Shown: positions 35,046 to 44,552, numbered from the stretch's first letter. The stretch: 64,000 nt of DNA from Klebsiella huaxiensis (GCF_003261575.2 NZ_CP036175.1:3348001-3412000), one strand, 5' to 3'. The notes: generated from the sequence alone by a model not told the origin. A program made the numbers and translations.

Positions 35046-36941
35046 TTACCATCCGCCTCCGCCGCCACCGCCTGCACCGCCGCCGGAGAATCCTCCGCCG
35101 CTGCCGAAACCGGAAACACTAGAGGCCCCAATGCTCAAATGTGCCTGCAAGGATAATAACACCCCGGATCTGGCTATCTCTGGCTCCTTAATCGCCGCCG
35201 CCAGGGATGGAGCCAGGCGATTGGCCCACTCCTTACCCAACCCTGCGGCCACCGCCCAGCTAAGCAATGAAATATCCAGGTAACGGGACTCGCCTTTGCG
35301 CCGTCGTCCGCTGTACGTCGCGGCCTCCAGACGTTCCAGATAGTGGATAACTCCCCAAGCCTGGGCAAAGCGCTGCTGGCCTGATTGCGTAAGCTGTGGA
35401 AGCAAGCAAAAGCCCAGCGTGGTGATATAACCGGTCAGGCACCAGGCGCTAAAGTATCCGGCGGGCATGTACCATTGAAAGAGCGAAAAGCCCATTTTTG
35501 CCCATAGAAACAGAAAAATCAGGCCACCACCGATAAGCGGAAAGAACAACGTTGCCAGTAAACTCTTACGAATCGGTTTGCCGAGATCGCTCTCATCCAC
35601 CAGGCTCACGCCGCTAAAGAGAAGCGGAATAACGAAGAAAAGGCCCGCAAACCAATCCGCAGTTAAAGTTTTGGCCGTCCAACCCAGACTCTGCTCATTA
35701 GCGAGAAACTGAGTCGCAAATATCGCCATAATCCCACACAACAGGAAGCTCAAAGGCCGATATCCCGCGTCCTTATGCTGCTGACGATAGTGTTTCTCCA
35801 TCCGTATAAAAGCTTTACGCAGCGTTCTATTGCAGCGCCCCTTAAGCACCACCTTATCACCCTTGCGGAACAACAGATCCATCAATAGCTGCTCTTCCTG
35901 GGTCGGTATATCGCTTTTTCTGCTCGCCCCCGAGTGAACCTTCACCAGACATTGCTGCGTTTTGTCACCCGACATGCTCTCCAGCACCACCCGCCCCTTC
36001 ACAATCAGGTTAGTCACATCAGCACAAAAGCCTTTATCGTCGTAGGTCTGCTTTGCCGCCATGCGCAGATAACCGGGTGAAAAATCCGTGGACATTGACG
36101 TCAGCTCCGGCACGTCAACCGGGGTAAAGCGAGGTCTGCGTAACCATAAAAACAAGAAATAACCCGCCAACAACCCGCAGGGGATCCAGACGATCAACGA
36201 CGATAGTGTGGGGATAAAAAGATGCGGGAGAAGATGAGTCGCCTGCGGCTCTGCGGCATCAGGCAACAGCTCCCGAGGCCAGCGATAGAGTACGGTAAAA
36301 TCCTGCTGGTAGAAGGGTTCGTGGGATTCAATGCGCCCGTCCGGCAGAAGGTGACCATTCTTTAACCTTTCGCCATAATCGCCGGTAAAAAAGTCGATAT
36401 GCTTAAACGGATCCCCTTGAGCATCCGCCAGCTGCAGCGCGAAGCGAACCTGGTATATTTCGAACGACCAGCTATCGCCGGTGACGTTCCAGATTAGCAT
36501 GTCATCATCGCCATCACGAATAAACGCGTTGCTAACCTGATAGTGCACCTGGTAGCGATAGTTACCTTCTGGCAGAAGAGTCTGTTCATCCCCCACGACG
36601 ATTCTCATGGTCCCCCTGCGCCAGCGAAGCTGCCAGGGTTCAGGTTTGCCGTCACGGGTCACGCCGATAACATGATACGTCAGCAGGGCCGCGTTGCCGT
36701 CCGGTCGCACCCACATGCGCGGAAGATCGCGAAAAAAGCCGTGTTTAATCTGTCTGTTGCGCGCCTGGAAGTGAATGTTTTCTTGCACATCCAGCACGCC
36801 ATCCGGACGCATAGTGGCCTGGACGTCAAACAGAGAAATAGCCTCTGTCGAGGGGGATAAAATATCTGAACGCGCATGGCTGAACGGAGCACTGAACAGC
36901 CATAGCAAAAGAAAAAACCGACACATCAATGTCCATTTCAT
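35046..36941 (-). CDS. yciQ: YciQ, DUF2207 membrane protein with glycine-rich tail
   Basis: A 631-residue predicted inner-membrane protein of unknown function, matching E. coli YciQ in length. A signal peptide (about 1-22, ending HARS) is followed by an extracytoplasmic DUF2207 domain (about 30-225). Then come a membrane segment near 240-260, a cytoplasmic stretch, four hydrophobic segments at about 395-530 and a C-terminal Gly/Ser tail (GFGSGGGFSGGGAGGGGGGGW). The ATG at 36941 has AAGGA six bases upstream; a GTG one codon earlier is less likely. It is third in the rnm-yciO-yciQ unit. Confidence 0.88.
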   Translation of the reverse strand: MKWTLMCRFFLLLWLFSAPFSHARSDILSPSTEAISLFDVQATMRPDGVLDVQENIHFQARNRQIKHGFFRDLPRMWVRPDGNAALLTYHVIGVTRDGKPEPWQLRWRRGTMRIVVGDEQTLLPEGNYRYQVHYQVSNAFIRDGDDDMLIWNVTGDSWSFEIYQVRFALQLADAQGDPFKHIDFFTGDYGERLKNGHLLPDGRIESHEPFYQQDFTVLYRWPRELLPDAAEPQATHLLPHLFIPTLSSLIVWIPCGLLAGYFLFLWLRRPRFTPVDVPELTSMSTDFSPGYLRMAAKQTYDDKGFCADVTNLIVKGRVVLESMSGDKTQQCLVKVHSGASRKSDIPTQEEQLLMDLLFRKGDKVVLKGRCNRTLRKAFIRMEKHYRQQHKDAGYRPLSFLLCGIMAIFATQFLANEQSLGWTAKTLTADWFAGLFFVIPLLFSGVSLVDESDLGKPIRKSLLATLFFPLIGGGLIFLFLWAKMGFSLFQWYMPAGYFSAWCLTGYITTLGFCLLPQLTQSGQQRFAQAWGVIHYLERLEAATYSGRRRKGESRYLDISLLSWAVAAGLGKEWANRLAPSLAAAIKEPEIARSGVLLSLQAHLSIGASSVSGFGSGGGFSGGGAGGGGGGGW

Positions 36942-36971
36942 CACTATTCCTTCCGTGGAACAATTGGGAGA

Positions 36972-37592
36972 TTACAAGAACGGCTTCACATCGCCTACGC
37001 CTTCACGTACCACCACCGGCGCATCTTCGGTAAGATCGATAACCGTGGTCGGCTGCTGGCCCAGATAGCCGCCGTGAATAATCAGATCCACCTGTTTCTC
37101 AAGGCGATCTTTGATCTCTTCCGGGTCAGATTCGGTAAACTCGCTTCCCGGCAGCATCAGTGAGGTTGAGAGCATCGGCTCGCCGAGGGTTTCCAGCAGC
37201 ATCTGCGCAATCGGGTTCGACGGCACGCGCATACCGATAGTTTTACGCTTTTCCTGCAGCAAACGACGCGGCACCTCTTTGGTCCCTTTGAGGATGAAGG
37301 TGTAGTTACCCGGCGTGTTATTTTTAATCAGCCGGAACGCCACGTTATCAACGAATGAATAGGTCGACAGCTCGGATAGATCGCGGCACATCAGGGTAAA
37401 GTTATGGCCGTTTGGCAAATCACGGATACGACAAATCCGCTCCATCGCACCTTTATCTTCAATTTTGCAGCCTAATGCGTAACCAGAGTCGGTCGGATAT
37501 ACGATAACCCCGCCTTTACGCACAATTTCCACCGCCTGGTTTATCAACCGCGCCTGCGGGTTTTCCGGATGGACATAAAAAAACTGGCTCAT
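36972..37592 (-). CDS. yciO: YciO, YrdC/Sua5-like protein
   Basis: A 206-residue protein of the SUA5/YciO/YrdC family. YrdC makes threonylcarbamoyl-AMP for t6A tRNA modification; the role of YciO is less clear. Visible hallmarks are GGVIVYPTDSGYALGCK near residue 28, KTIGMRVPSNPIAQMLLE and the C-terminal STVIDLTEDAPVV-like stretch (TTVIDLTEDAPVVVREG). It starts 9 bp after rnm and ends 30 bp before yciQ, so the three genes form an operon. Confidence 0.93.
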   Translation of the reverse strand: MSQFFYVHPENPQARLINQAVEIVRKGGVIVYPTDSGYALGCKIEDKGAMERICRIRDLPNGHNFTLMCRDLSELSTYSFVDNVAFRLIKNNTPGNYTFILKGTKEVPRRLLQEKRKTIGMRVPSNPIAQMLLETLGEPMLSTSLMLPGSEFTESDPEEIKDRLEKQVDLIIHGGYLGQQPTTVIDLTEDAPVVVREGVGDVKPFL

Positions 37593-37601
37593 ACTTCCCT
37601 C

Positions 37602-38471
37602 TCAATTTTGTTCTACGGCCACTTCCCAACTACGCCAGATCCCTTCTACGCCAGCGGGTAGCCAAAGTTTACGGCCCAGCTCGATCCACGGACAGGGCTG
37701 ATGGAAATCAGACCCCTGGGAGGCGAGGAGGCCAAACTGCACGGCGTAAGCAGCAAGCTGCGCGCGCTCGTGCGGTGCCTGCTGGCATTGAGCAACTTCC
37801 ATCGCATCGCCGCCCTGCTCACTAAAATGGGCTAACAATCTTTTCAGCCACTTGGCAGAGAGGTCGTAGCGCCCGGGATGGGCAATAACCGCTTTGCCGC
37901 CAGAATGATGAATGACATCAATCGCTTGTTTTATTGTACACCACTGTGGCGGAACGTAACCGGTTTTCCCGCGCGCGAGATATTTCTTAAAGACGTCAGC
38001 AATATTGTTCGCATAACCCCCTTCGACCAAAAAACGGGCGAAATGGCCGCGCGTCACCGCCCCGCCGTCGGCCAGTTTCAGCGCCCCTTCCCAGGCACCG
38101 GGGATCCGAGCTTTATCCAGCCGTTCTGCAATCAGCTGAGCCCGCAGCTGGCGGCGCGCTTTCTGTTCATCAAGTAACGCGGTCATCGCCGGATGGGTAA
38201 TATCAATATTCAGCCCGACAATGTGAATCTCGTGGTTTTCCCACAGCGTGGAAATCTCCACGCCATTTATCAACGTTAGCGGTAAACCTGCACGTTCAAT
38301 TTCCGCTTTGGCTACGGGGATCGCAGCCACAGTATCATGATCGGTAATCGCCAGGGTGCCGACGCGCATCTGGTGAGCGCGATGAACAAGTTCTTGTGGA
38401 GTCAGTCGCCCGTCGGAGGCGATGGTATGGCTGTGCAGGTCGTAAATCACTGCGTAGTTGGTGTTGCTCAA
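37602..38471 (-). CDS. rnm: RNase AM (YciV), PHP-domain 5'-3' exonuclease
   Basis: A PHP-family metal-dependent 5'-3' exonuclease; in E. coli RNase AM matures the 5' ends of ribosomal RNA and also acts on 3',5'-bisnucleotides. Metal ligands are seen in DLHSHTIASDG, ITDHDT, GVEIS, HEIHIVGLN, IAHPGRY and GSDFH. I chose the TTG start at 38471 because AGGAG sits five bases upstream and it gives the family N-end (SNTNYAVIYDLHSH), 289 residues. The upstream ATG at 38507 would begin inside an ERIC remnant. First gene of the rnm-yciO-yciQ unit. Confidence 0.9.
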   Translation of the reverse strand: MSNTNYAVIYDLHSHTIASDGRLTPQELVHRAHQMRVGTLAITDHDTVAAIPVAKAEIERAGLPLTLINGVEISTLWENHEIHIVGLNIDITHPAMTALLDEQKARRQLRAQLIAERLDKARIPGAWEGALKLADGGAVTRGHFARFLVEGGYANNIADVFKKYLARGKTGYVPPQWCTIKQAIDVIHHSGGKAVIAHPGRYDLSAKWLKRLLAHFSEQGGDAMEVAQCQQAPHERAQLAAYAVQFGLLASQGSDFHQPCPWIELGRKLWLPAGVEGIWRSWEVAVEQN

Positions 38472-38497
38472 GATGACTCCTGCTGGACATAAACCTG

Positions 38498-38536
38498 TAC
38501 CCGTCATACTTTAAGTGACAGGAAAGTTGGCTGCGT
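38498..38536. repeat. ERIC remnant
   Basis: TACCCGTCATACTTTAAGT followed by GTTGGCTGCG matches one end of an ERIC element with small changes. The other end is missing. It lies between rnm and the trp promoter. Confidence 0.6.
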
Positions 38537-38613
38537 TTCGGTGATTCAAATTATGGATAATCTCACCACGCGCATCATCATACCGACTCACCGATAAAAT
38601 CTGCAAACAGGGG

Positions 38614-38642
38614 TTGACTTTACACCTCCGGACTAGTTAACT
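38614..38642 (+). promoter_or_regulatory. trp promoter
   Basis: -35 TTGACT (38614-38619) and -10 TTAACT (38637-38642), separated by exactly 17 bp as in the E. coli trp promoter. The -10 box lies inside the operator. Confidence 0.92.
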
Positions 38643-38645
38643 AGT
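38632..38645 (+). promoter_or_regulatory. TrpR operator
   Basis: ACTAGTTAACTAGT is a perfect 14-bp palindrome followed by ACGCAAGT, identical to the core of the E. coli trp operator. It covers the -10 box, so tryptophan-bound TrpR should block initiation. Confidence 0.92.
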
Positions 38646-38674
38646 ACGCAAGTTCACATGAAGGGGTATCAACG

Positions 38675-38737
38675 ATGAAAACGCAATTTATCACTCTGCA
38701 CGGCTGGTGGCGTAGCTCCTGTTATCGGGCGGCGTGA
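38675..38737 (+). CDS. trpL: TrpL leader peptide
   Basis: A 20-residue leader peptide reading MKTQFITLHGWWRSSCYRAA. The two adjacent Trp codons at positions 11-12 are the regulatory codons at which a ribosome stalls when tryptophan is scarce. It is longer than the 14-residue E. coli peptide because no stop follows WWRSS. The coding region is followed 31 bp later by the attenuator hairpin. Confidence 0.88.
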   Translation: MKTQFITLHGWWRSSCYRAA

Positions 38738-38768
38738 TCGCGTTTTGCACTCAGCATACAGATACCCG

Positions 38769-38791
38769 GCCCGCCAATGAGCGGGCTTTTT
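38769..38791 (+). terminator. trp attenuator
   Basis: GCCCGC (38769-38774), loop CAATGA, GCGGGC (38781-38786), then TTTTT. This is the 3:4 terminator hairpin of trp attenuation, 39 bp ahead of trpE. Confidence 0.9.
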
Positions 38792-38829
38792 ATTGGACAA
38801 ATTATTATACCGAACAGGCGAGAACAATA

Positions 38830-40392
38830 ATGCAAACATCAAAACCGGCACTCGAGCTTCTCACCAGCGACGCCATCTATCGGGAAAACCCGACGGCGTT
38901 ATTCCACCAGCTATGCGGCGCGCGTCCGGCCACCCTGCTGCTGGAATCCGCGGATATCGACAGTAAGGATGATTTAAAGAGCCTGCTGCTGGTGGATAGC
39001 GCGCTGCGCATTACCGCATTAGGTGACACCGTCACTATTCAGGCACTCTCCGCTAACGGCGCGGCGCTGCTGGATTTGCTGGATAACACTCTGCCTTCGG
39101 GTATTGATAATCAGCACCAGCCAAATGGGCGAGTGTTAACATTCCCTCCTGCCAGCGCACTGCTTGATGAAGACGCCCGCTTATGTTCATTATCGGTATT
39201 TGACACTTTCCGCCTGTTGCAAGAGCTGGTTACCGTGCCGCAGGACGAGCGCGAAGCCATGTTCTTCGGCGGACTGTTTGCTTATGACCTGGTCGCCGGC
39301 TTCGAAAACCTGCCGCCGCTGGAAAGCGATACCGCCTGCCCGGATTACTGTTTCTATCTGGCTGAAACGCTGCTGGTTATCGACCATCAGACCAAAAACA
39401 CCCGCATCCAGGCGAGCCTGTTCACCCCGCTGGAAAGTGAAAAACAGCGTCTGCTACAGCGCATCGCCCAGCTTCGTCAGCAATTGAATGAGCCGCCTGC
39501 GCCGCTGCCGGTGACAACGGTTGCCGAAATGCGCTGCGACTGCGATCAGAGTGATGAAGAATACGGCGCCGTGGTGCGTAAAATGCAGCGCGCCATCCGC
39601 GCAGGTGAAATTTTCCAGGTGGTGCCATCGCGCCGTTTCTCGCTGCCCTGCCCGTCGCCGCTCGCCGCTTACGATGTGCTGAAGAAGAGTAACCCCAGCC
39701 CGTATATGTTCTTTATGCAGGATAACGATTTCACCCTATTCGGCGCATCGCCGGAAAGCTCGCTGAAATATGACGCCGCCAGCCGCCAGATTGAGATCTA
39801 CCCGATCGCCGGAACCCGCCCGCGTGGTCGCCGCAGCGACGGTTCGCTGGACCGCGATCTTGACAGCCGCATTGAGCTGGAGATGCGCACCGATCACAAA
39901 GAGCTTTCCGAACACCTGATGCTGGTTGACCTGGCGCGTAACGACCTCGCCCGCATCTGCACGCCGGGCAGCCGCTACGTGGCCGACTTAACCAAAGTCG
40001 ACCGCTACTCCTTTGTGATGCACCTCGTCTCCCGCGTGGTTGGCGAGCTGCGCAATGATCTCGACGTGCTGCACGCCTATCGCGCTTGTATGAATATGGG
40101 CACGTTGAGCGGTGCGCCTAAAGTACGCGCAATGCAGCTTATCGCCGCCGCTGAAGGCAAACGCCGCGGCAGCTACGGCGGCGCAGTGGGTTACTTTACC
40201 GCCCACGGCGACCTCGATACCTGCATCGTGATTCGTTCAGCTTACGTGCAGGATGGCATCGCCACGGTACAGGCCGGTGCCGGTATCGTGCTCGACTCTG
40301 TTCCCCAATCTGAAGCGGATGAAACCCGTAATAAAGCCCGCGCGGTGCTGCGCGCTATCGCCCAGGCCCATCACGCGAAGGAGATTTTCTAA
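38830..40392 (+). CDS. trpE: TrpE anthranilate synthase component I
   Basis: Converts chorismate to anthranilate with ammonia supplied by the TrpD amidotransferase domain. The 520 residues match E. coli. The feedback motif LLESAD contains Ser40, important for tryptophan inhibition. The catalytic domain has FQVVPSRRFSLPCPSP, the PIAGTRPRGR loop, HLMLVDLARNDLARI and the C-terminal QAGAGIVLDSVPQSE. The ATG at 38830 gives the family length, while the frame runs open upstream through the attenuator. The TAA stop overlaps the trpD ATG (TAATG). Confidence 0.98.
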   Translation: MQTSKPALELLTSDAIYRENPTALFHQLCGARPATLLLESADIDSKDDLKSLLLVDSALRITALGDTVTIQALSANGAALLDLLDNTLPSGIDNQHQPNGRVLTFPPASALLDEDARLCSLSVFDTFRLLQELVTVPQDEREAMFFGGLFAYDLVAGFENLPPLESDTACPDYCFYLAETLLVIDHQTKNTRIQASLFTPLESEKQRLLQRIAQLRQQLNEPPAPLPVTTVAEMRCDCDQSDEEYGAVVRKMQRAIRAGEIFQVVPSRRFSLPCPSPLAAYDVLKKSNPSPYMFFMQDNDFTLFGASPESSLKYDAASRQIEIYPIAGTRPRGRRSDGSLDRDLDSRIELEMRTDHKELSEHLMLVDLARNDLARICTPGSRYVADLTKVDRYSFVMHLVSRVVGELRNDLDVLHAYRACMNMGTLSGAPKVRAMQLIAAAEGKRRGSYGGAVGYFTAHGDLDTCIVIRSAYVQDGIATVQAGAGIVLDSVPQSEADETRNKARAVLRAIAQAHHAKEIF

Positions 40393-41987
40393 TGGCCGAC
40401 ATTCTGCTGCTCGATAATATCGATTCATTTACCTATAACCTGGCAGACCAATTGCGTTCGAACGGCCATAACGTGGTGATTTACCGCAACTCAGTCCCGG
40501 CGCAGGCGCTGATTGAGCGTATCGGCACCATGAAAAACCCGGTATTGATGCTCTCTCCCGGTCCGGGCACGCCGAGTGAAGCAGGCTGCATGCCTGAACT
40601 GCTGACCCGACTGCGTGGTAAGTTGCCGATTATCGGCATCTGCCTCGGTCATCAGGCCATTGTCGAAGCTTACGGCGGTTACGTCGGACAGGCTGGTGAA
40701 ATCCTCCACGGTAAAGCATCAAGCATTGAACATGATGGTCAGGCGATGTTTGCCGGGTTGACTAACCCACTGCCGGTTGCGCGCTACCACTCGCTGGTTG
40801 GCAGCAATATCCCGGCTGGGTTGACGATCAACGCCAACTTTAACGGCATGGTGATGGCGGTGCGCCACGATGCAGATCGCGTTTGCGGTTTCCAGTTCCA
40901 TCCTGAGTCGATTCTGACCACCCAGGGTGCACGCCTGCTGGAACAAACGCTGGCCTGGGCGTTGCAGAAGCTGGAGCAGACCAACACTATCCAGCCAATT
41001 CTGGAAAAACTGTATCAGGCCGAGACCCTGAGCCAGCAGGAGAGCCATCAGCTGTTCTCCGCAGTGGTGCGCGGCGAAGTCAAGCCCGAGCAGCTGGCCG
41101 CTGCGCTGGTCAGTATGAAAGTGCGCGGTGAGCATCCGCAGGAAATTGCCGGGGCCGCTACCGCGCTGCTGGAAAACGCCGCGCCGTTCCCGCGTCCGGA
41201 TTATCTGTTTGCCGATATCGTTGGTACCGGCGGCGATGGCAGCAACAGCATCAATATTTCGACCGCCAGCGCCTTTGTTGCCGCCGCCTGTGGCCTGAAA
41301 GTAGCGAAACATGGCAATCGCAGCGTTTCAAGTAAATCAGGCTCATCTGACCTGCTGGCGGCCTTCGGTATTAATCTCGATATGAATGCCGATAAATCCC
41401 GCCAGGCGCTGGATGAGATGGGCGTCTGTTTCCTGTTCGCACCGAAGTATCACACCGGATTCCGTCACGCGATGCCGGTCCGCCAGCAGCTCAAGACCCG
41501 CACCCTGTTTAACGTGCTCGGGCCGCTGATCAACCCGGCACACCCGCCGCTGGCGCTGATTGGCGTTTACAGCCCGGAACTGGTGCTGCCGATTGCGGAA
41601 ACCCTGCGCGTACTGGGCTATCAGCGTGCTGCCGTGGTCCACAGCGGCGGCATGGATGAAGTATCGCTCCATGCGCCGACGGTGGTCGCTGAACTGAACA
41701 ACGGCGAAATCATGAGCTATCAGCTGACCGCCGCCGACTTTGGCCTGACGCCTTACCATCAGGAACAGTTGGCTGGCGGCACGCCGGAAGAAAACCGTGA
41801 CATTCTGACACGCTTACTACAAGGTAAAGGTGAAGCCGCTCATGAAGCCGCCGTCGCCGCCAACGTCGCCATGTTGATGCGTTTACATGGACACGAAGAT
41901 CTGAAGGCCAACGCACAGCACGTCATCGAGGTCCTGCGCAGCGGAGCGGCCTATGACAAAGTGACCGCATTAGCGGCAAGAGGGTAA
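40392..41987 (+). CDS. trpD: TrpD (TrpGD fusion) glutamine amidotransferase / anthranilate phosphoribosyltransferase
   Basis: A 531-residue bifunctional fusion, as usual in enteric bacteria. The N-terminal class I amidotransferase domain (about 1-195) has the triad Cys84 in GICLGHQ and His/Glu in FQFHPESI near residue 170. After a linker, the phosphoribosyltransferase domain (about 200-531) shows VGTGGDGSNSINIST and KHGNRSVSSKSGSSDLL for phosphoribosyl pyrophosphate binding. Translation is coupled to trpE. It supplies ammonia to TrpE and then converts anthranilate to phosphoribosylanthranilate. Confidence 0.98.
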   Translation: MADILLLDNIDSFTYNLADQLRSNGHNVVIYRNSVPAQALIERIGTMKNPVLMLSPGPGTPSEAGCMPELLTRLRGKLPIIGICLGHQAIVEAYGGYVGQAGEILHGKASSIEHDGQAMFAGLTNPLPVARYHSLVGSNIPAGLTINANFNGMVMAVRHDADRVCGFQFHPESILTTQGARLLEQTLAWALQKLEQTNTIQPILEKLYQAETLSQQESHQLFSAVVRGEVKPEQLAAALVSMKVRGEHPQEIAGAATALLENAAPFPRPDYLFADIVGTGGDGSNSINISTASAFVAAACGLKVAKHGNRSVSSKSGSSDLLAAFGINLDMNADKSRQALDEMGVCFLFAPKYHTGFRHAMPVRQQLKTRTLFNVLGPLINPAHPPLALIGVYSPELVLPIAETLRVLGYQRAAVVHSGGMDEVSLHAPTVVAELNNGEIMSYQLTAADFGLTPYHQEQLAGGTPEENRDILTRLLQGKGEAAHEAAVAANVAMLMRLHGHEDLKANAQHVIEVLRSGAAYDKVTALAARG

Positions 41988-41990
41988 ATA

Positions 41991-43349
41991 ATGCAGACCG
42001 TTTTAGCAAAAATCGTGGCCGACAAAGCGATTTGGGTAGAAGCCCGCAAACAACAACAACCGTTAGCCAGCTTTCAAAATGACGTCGTACCGACACAGCG
42101 CAATTTTTACGATGCCCTTGCCGGTACCCGCACCGCGTTTATTCTTGAGTGCAAAAAGGCCTCGCCGTCAAAAGGTTTGATTCGCGAAGATTTTGACCCG
42201 GCGACCATCGCCGGGGTCTACAAGCACTACGCATCGGCTATTTCGGTGCTGTGCGATGAGAAATATTTCCAGGGCAGCTTCGATTTTCTGCCGATTGTCA
42301 GCAAGGTCGCGCCGCAGCCGATTCTGTGTAAGGACTTCACCATTGATCCTTACCAGATTTACCTGGCGCGCTATTACCAGGCCGACGCCTGCCTGCTGAT
42401 GCTTTCGGTGCTTGATGATGAACAATACCGCCAGCTCGCCGCCGTCGCGCACAGCCTGAATATGGGCGTATTGACCGAAGTCAGTAATGAAGAAGAACTG
42501 GAACGCGCTATTGCGCTGAAGGCCAAAGTGGTCGGTATCAACAACCGTGACCTGCGCGATATGTCGATTGACCTCAACCGCACCCGCACGCTGGCACCAC
42601 GACTCGGCCATGACGTCACGGTGATCAGCGAATCCGGCATCCATACTTATGCCGAAGTGCGTGAACTGAGTCACTTTGCCAATGGCTTCCTGATTGGTTC
42701 AGCGCTGATGGAACATGACGATCTGAACGCCGCGGTAAAACGCGTACTGCTTGGTGAGAATAAGGTCTGCGGCCTGACCCGCCCGCAGGATGCCCAGGTC
42801 GCGTATGAGTCCGGCGCAATCTATGGGGGGCTGATTTTCGTCCCAACGTCGCAGCGAGCGGTCAACGAGGCCCAGGCGAAAGCGGTCATTGATAGCGCGC
42901 CTCTGCTCTACGTCGGCGTATTCCGCAATGCGCCGGTGGCAGAGGTTGCCGCCCGCGTTGAAAGCCTGAATTTAGCCGCTGTACAGCTGCACGGTAGCGA
43001 AGACCAAGCCTATATTGACGCTCTGCGCACCGGGTTACCAGCCAAAGTGCAAATCTGGAAAGCCCTCAGCGTTGGCGAAACGCTGCCGCAACGCAATCTG
43101 AACCATGTCGATAAATACGTTTTTGATAACGGTCAGGGCGGTACCGGCCAGCGTTTCGACTGGTCTTTGCTGCAAGGTCAGGACCTGCGTAACGTACTGT
43201 TAGCAGGCGGCCTCGGCGCCGATAACTGTGTGGAAGCCGCCAAAAGCGGTTGTGCCGGACTCGATTTTAATTCAGGTGTAGAGACGCAGCCGGGTATTAA
43301 AGATGCCAGCAAACTGGCCTCGGTGTTTCAAACGCTGCGCGCATATTAA
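41991..43349 (+). CDS. trpC: TrpC (TrpCF fusion) indole-3-glycerol-phosphate synthase / phosphoribosylanthranilate isomerase
   Basis: A 452-residue bifunctional protein with two fused TIM barrels. The first (about 1-255) is the indole-glycerol-phosphate synthase, with ILECKKASPSKGLI, CDEKYFQGSF, LCKDFTIDPYQI and VGINNRDLRDMSID. The second (about 257-452) is the TrpF isomerase, opening with VCGLTRPQDAQ and carrying VQLHGSED and the C-terminal GLDFNSGVETQPGIKD. It begins three bases after the trpD stop. Confidence 0.98.
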   Translation: MQTVLAKIVADKAIWVEARKQQQPLASFQNDVVPTQRNFYDALAGTRTAFILECKKASPSKGLIREDFDPATIAGVYKHYASAISVLCDEKYFQGSFDFLPIVSKVAPQPILCKDFTIDPYQIYLARYYQADACLLMLSVLDDEQYRQLAAVAHSLNMGVLTEVSNEEELERAIALKAKVVGINNRDLRDMSIDLNRTRTLAPRLGHDVTVISESGIHTYAEVRELSHFANGFLIGSALMEHDDLNAAVKRVLLGENKVCGLTRPQDAQVAYESGAIYGGLIFVPTSQRAVNEAQAKAVIDSAPLLYVGVFRNAPVAEVAARVESLNLAAVQLHGSEDQAYIDALRTGLPAKVQIWKALSVGETLPQRNLNHVDKYVFDNGQGGTGQRFDWSLLQGQDLRNVLLAGGLGADNCVEAAKSGCAGLDFNSGVETQPGIKDASKLASVFQTLRAY

Positions 43350-43358
43350 GGAGCAACA

Positions 43359-44552
43359 ATGAGTACTTTACTGAACCCCTATTTTGGTGAATTCGGCGGG
43401 ATGTACGTTCCGCAGATCCTGATGCCCGCCCTGCGCCAGCTTGAAGAAGCGTTCGTTAGCGCGCAGAAAGACCCGGCATTTCAGGCCGAATTTACCGACC
43501 TGCTGAAAAACTACGCTGGCCGCCCAACCGCGCTGACCAAATGCCGCAACCTCACCAAAGGTACCCGCACTACGCTGTATCTGAAGCGTGAAGACCTGCT
43601 GCACGGCGGCGCGCATAAAACCAACCAGGTGCTCGGCCAGGCGCTGCTGGCGAAACGGATGGGCAAAACGGAAATTATTGCTGAAACCGGTGCCGGTCAG
43701 CACGGCGTAGCCTCTGCCCTCGCCAGCGCCCTGCTCGGTCTCAAATGCCGCATTTATATGGGCGCAAAAGATATCGAGCGCCAGTCGCCGAACGTCTTCC
43801 GTATGCGCCTGATGGGTGCAGAAGTGATCCCGGTACATAGCGGCTCCTCAACGCTGAAAGATGCCTGTAACGAAGCCCTGCGTGACTGGTCCGGCAGCTA
43901 TGAAAAAGCCCACTATATGCTCGGCACCGCCGCTGGCCCGCACCCGTTCCCGACCATCGTGCGCGAATTCCAGCGCATGATTGGCGAAGAGACCAAAGTA
44001 CAAATTCTTGAGAAAGAAGGTCGCCTGCCGGATGCGGTTATCGCCTGCGTCGGCGGCGGTTCTAACGCTATCGGTATGTTTGCTGATTTTATCGACGAAA
44101 CCACTGTTGGCCTGATTGGCGTGGAACCGGCGGGTCACGGGATCGAATCCGGCGAACACGGCGCACCGCTGAAGCACGGGCGCGTTGGTATCTACTTCGG
44201 TATGAAATCGCCGATGATGCAGACAGAGGACGGGCAAATTGAGGAGTCCTACTCCATTTCCGCTGGACTGGACTTCCCGTCAGTTGGCCCGCAGCACGCT
44301 TATCTGAACAGCATTGGTCGCGCCGACTACGTATCAATTACCGATGATGAGGCGCTGGATGCCTTTAAAGCACTTTCCCGTCATGAAGGGATTATTCCGG
44401 CGCTGGAGTCGTCCCACGCCCTGGCGCACGCGCTGAAAATGATGCGTGAGAACCCGGAAAAAGAGCAGCTGCTGGTGGTTAACCTCTCCGGTCGCGGCGA
44501 TAAAGACATCTTCACCGTACACGATATTCTAAAAGCGCGAGGGGAAATCTGA
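43359..44552 (+). CDS. trpB: TrpB tryptophan synthase beta subunit
   Basis: PLP enzyme joining indole and serine to form tryptophan. The 397 residues match E. coli. The PLP lysine is Lys87 in LLHGGAHKTNQ, the phosphate-binding loop is CVGGGSNAIGMF, and ETGAGQHG carries the catalytic glutamate. AAGGAGCAACA precedes the ATG. Its TGA overlaps the trpA ATG by one base, consistent with stoichiometric coupling of the two subunits. Confidence 0.98.
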   Translation: MSTLLNPYFGEFGGMYVPQILMPALRQLEEAFVSAQKDPAFQAEFTDLLKNYAGRPTALTKCRNLTKGTRTTLYLKREDLLHGGAHKTNQVLGQALLAKRMGKTEIIAETGAGQHGVASALASALLGLKCRIYMGAKDIERQSPNVFRMRLMGAEVIPVHSGSSTLKDACNEALRDWSGSYEKAHYMLGTAAGPHPFPTIVREFQRMIGEETKVQILEKEGRLPDAVIACVGGGSNAIGMFADFIDETTVGLIGVEPAGHGIESGEHGAPLKHGRVGIYFGMKSPMMQTEDGQIEESYSISAGLDFPSVGPQHAYLNSIGRADYVSITDDEALDAFKALSRHEGIIPALESSHALAHALKMMRENPEKEQLLVVNLSGRGDKDIFTVHDILKARGEI

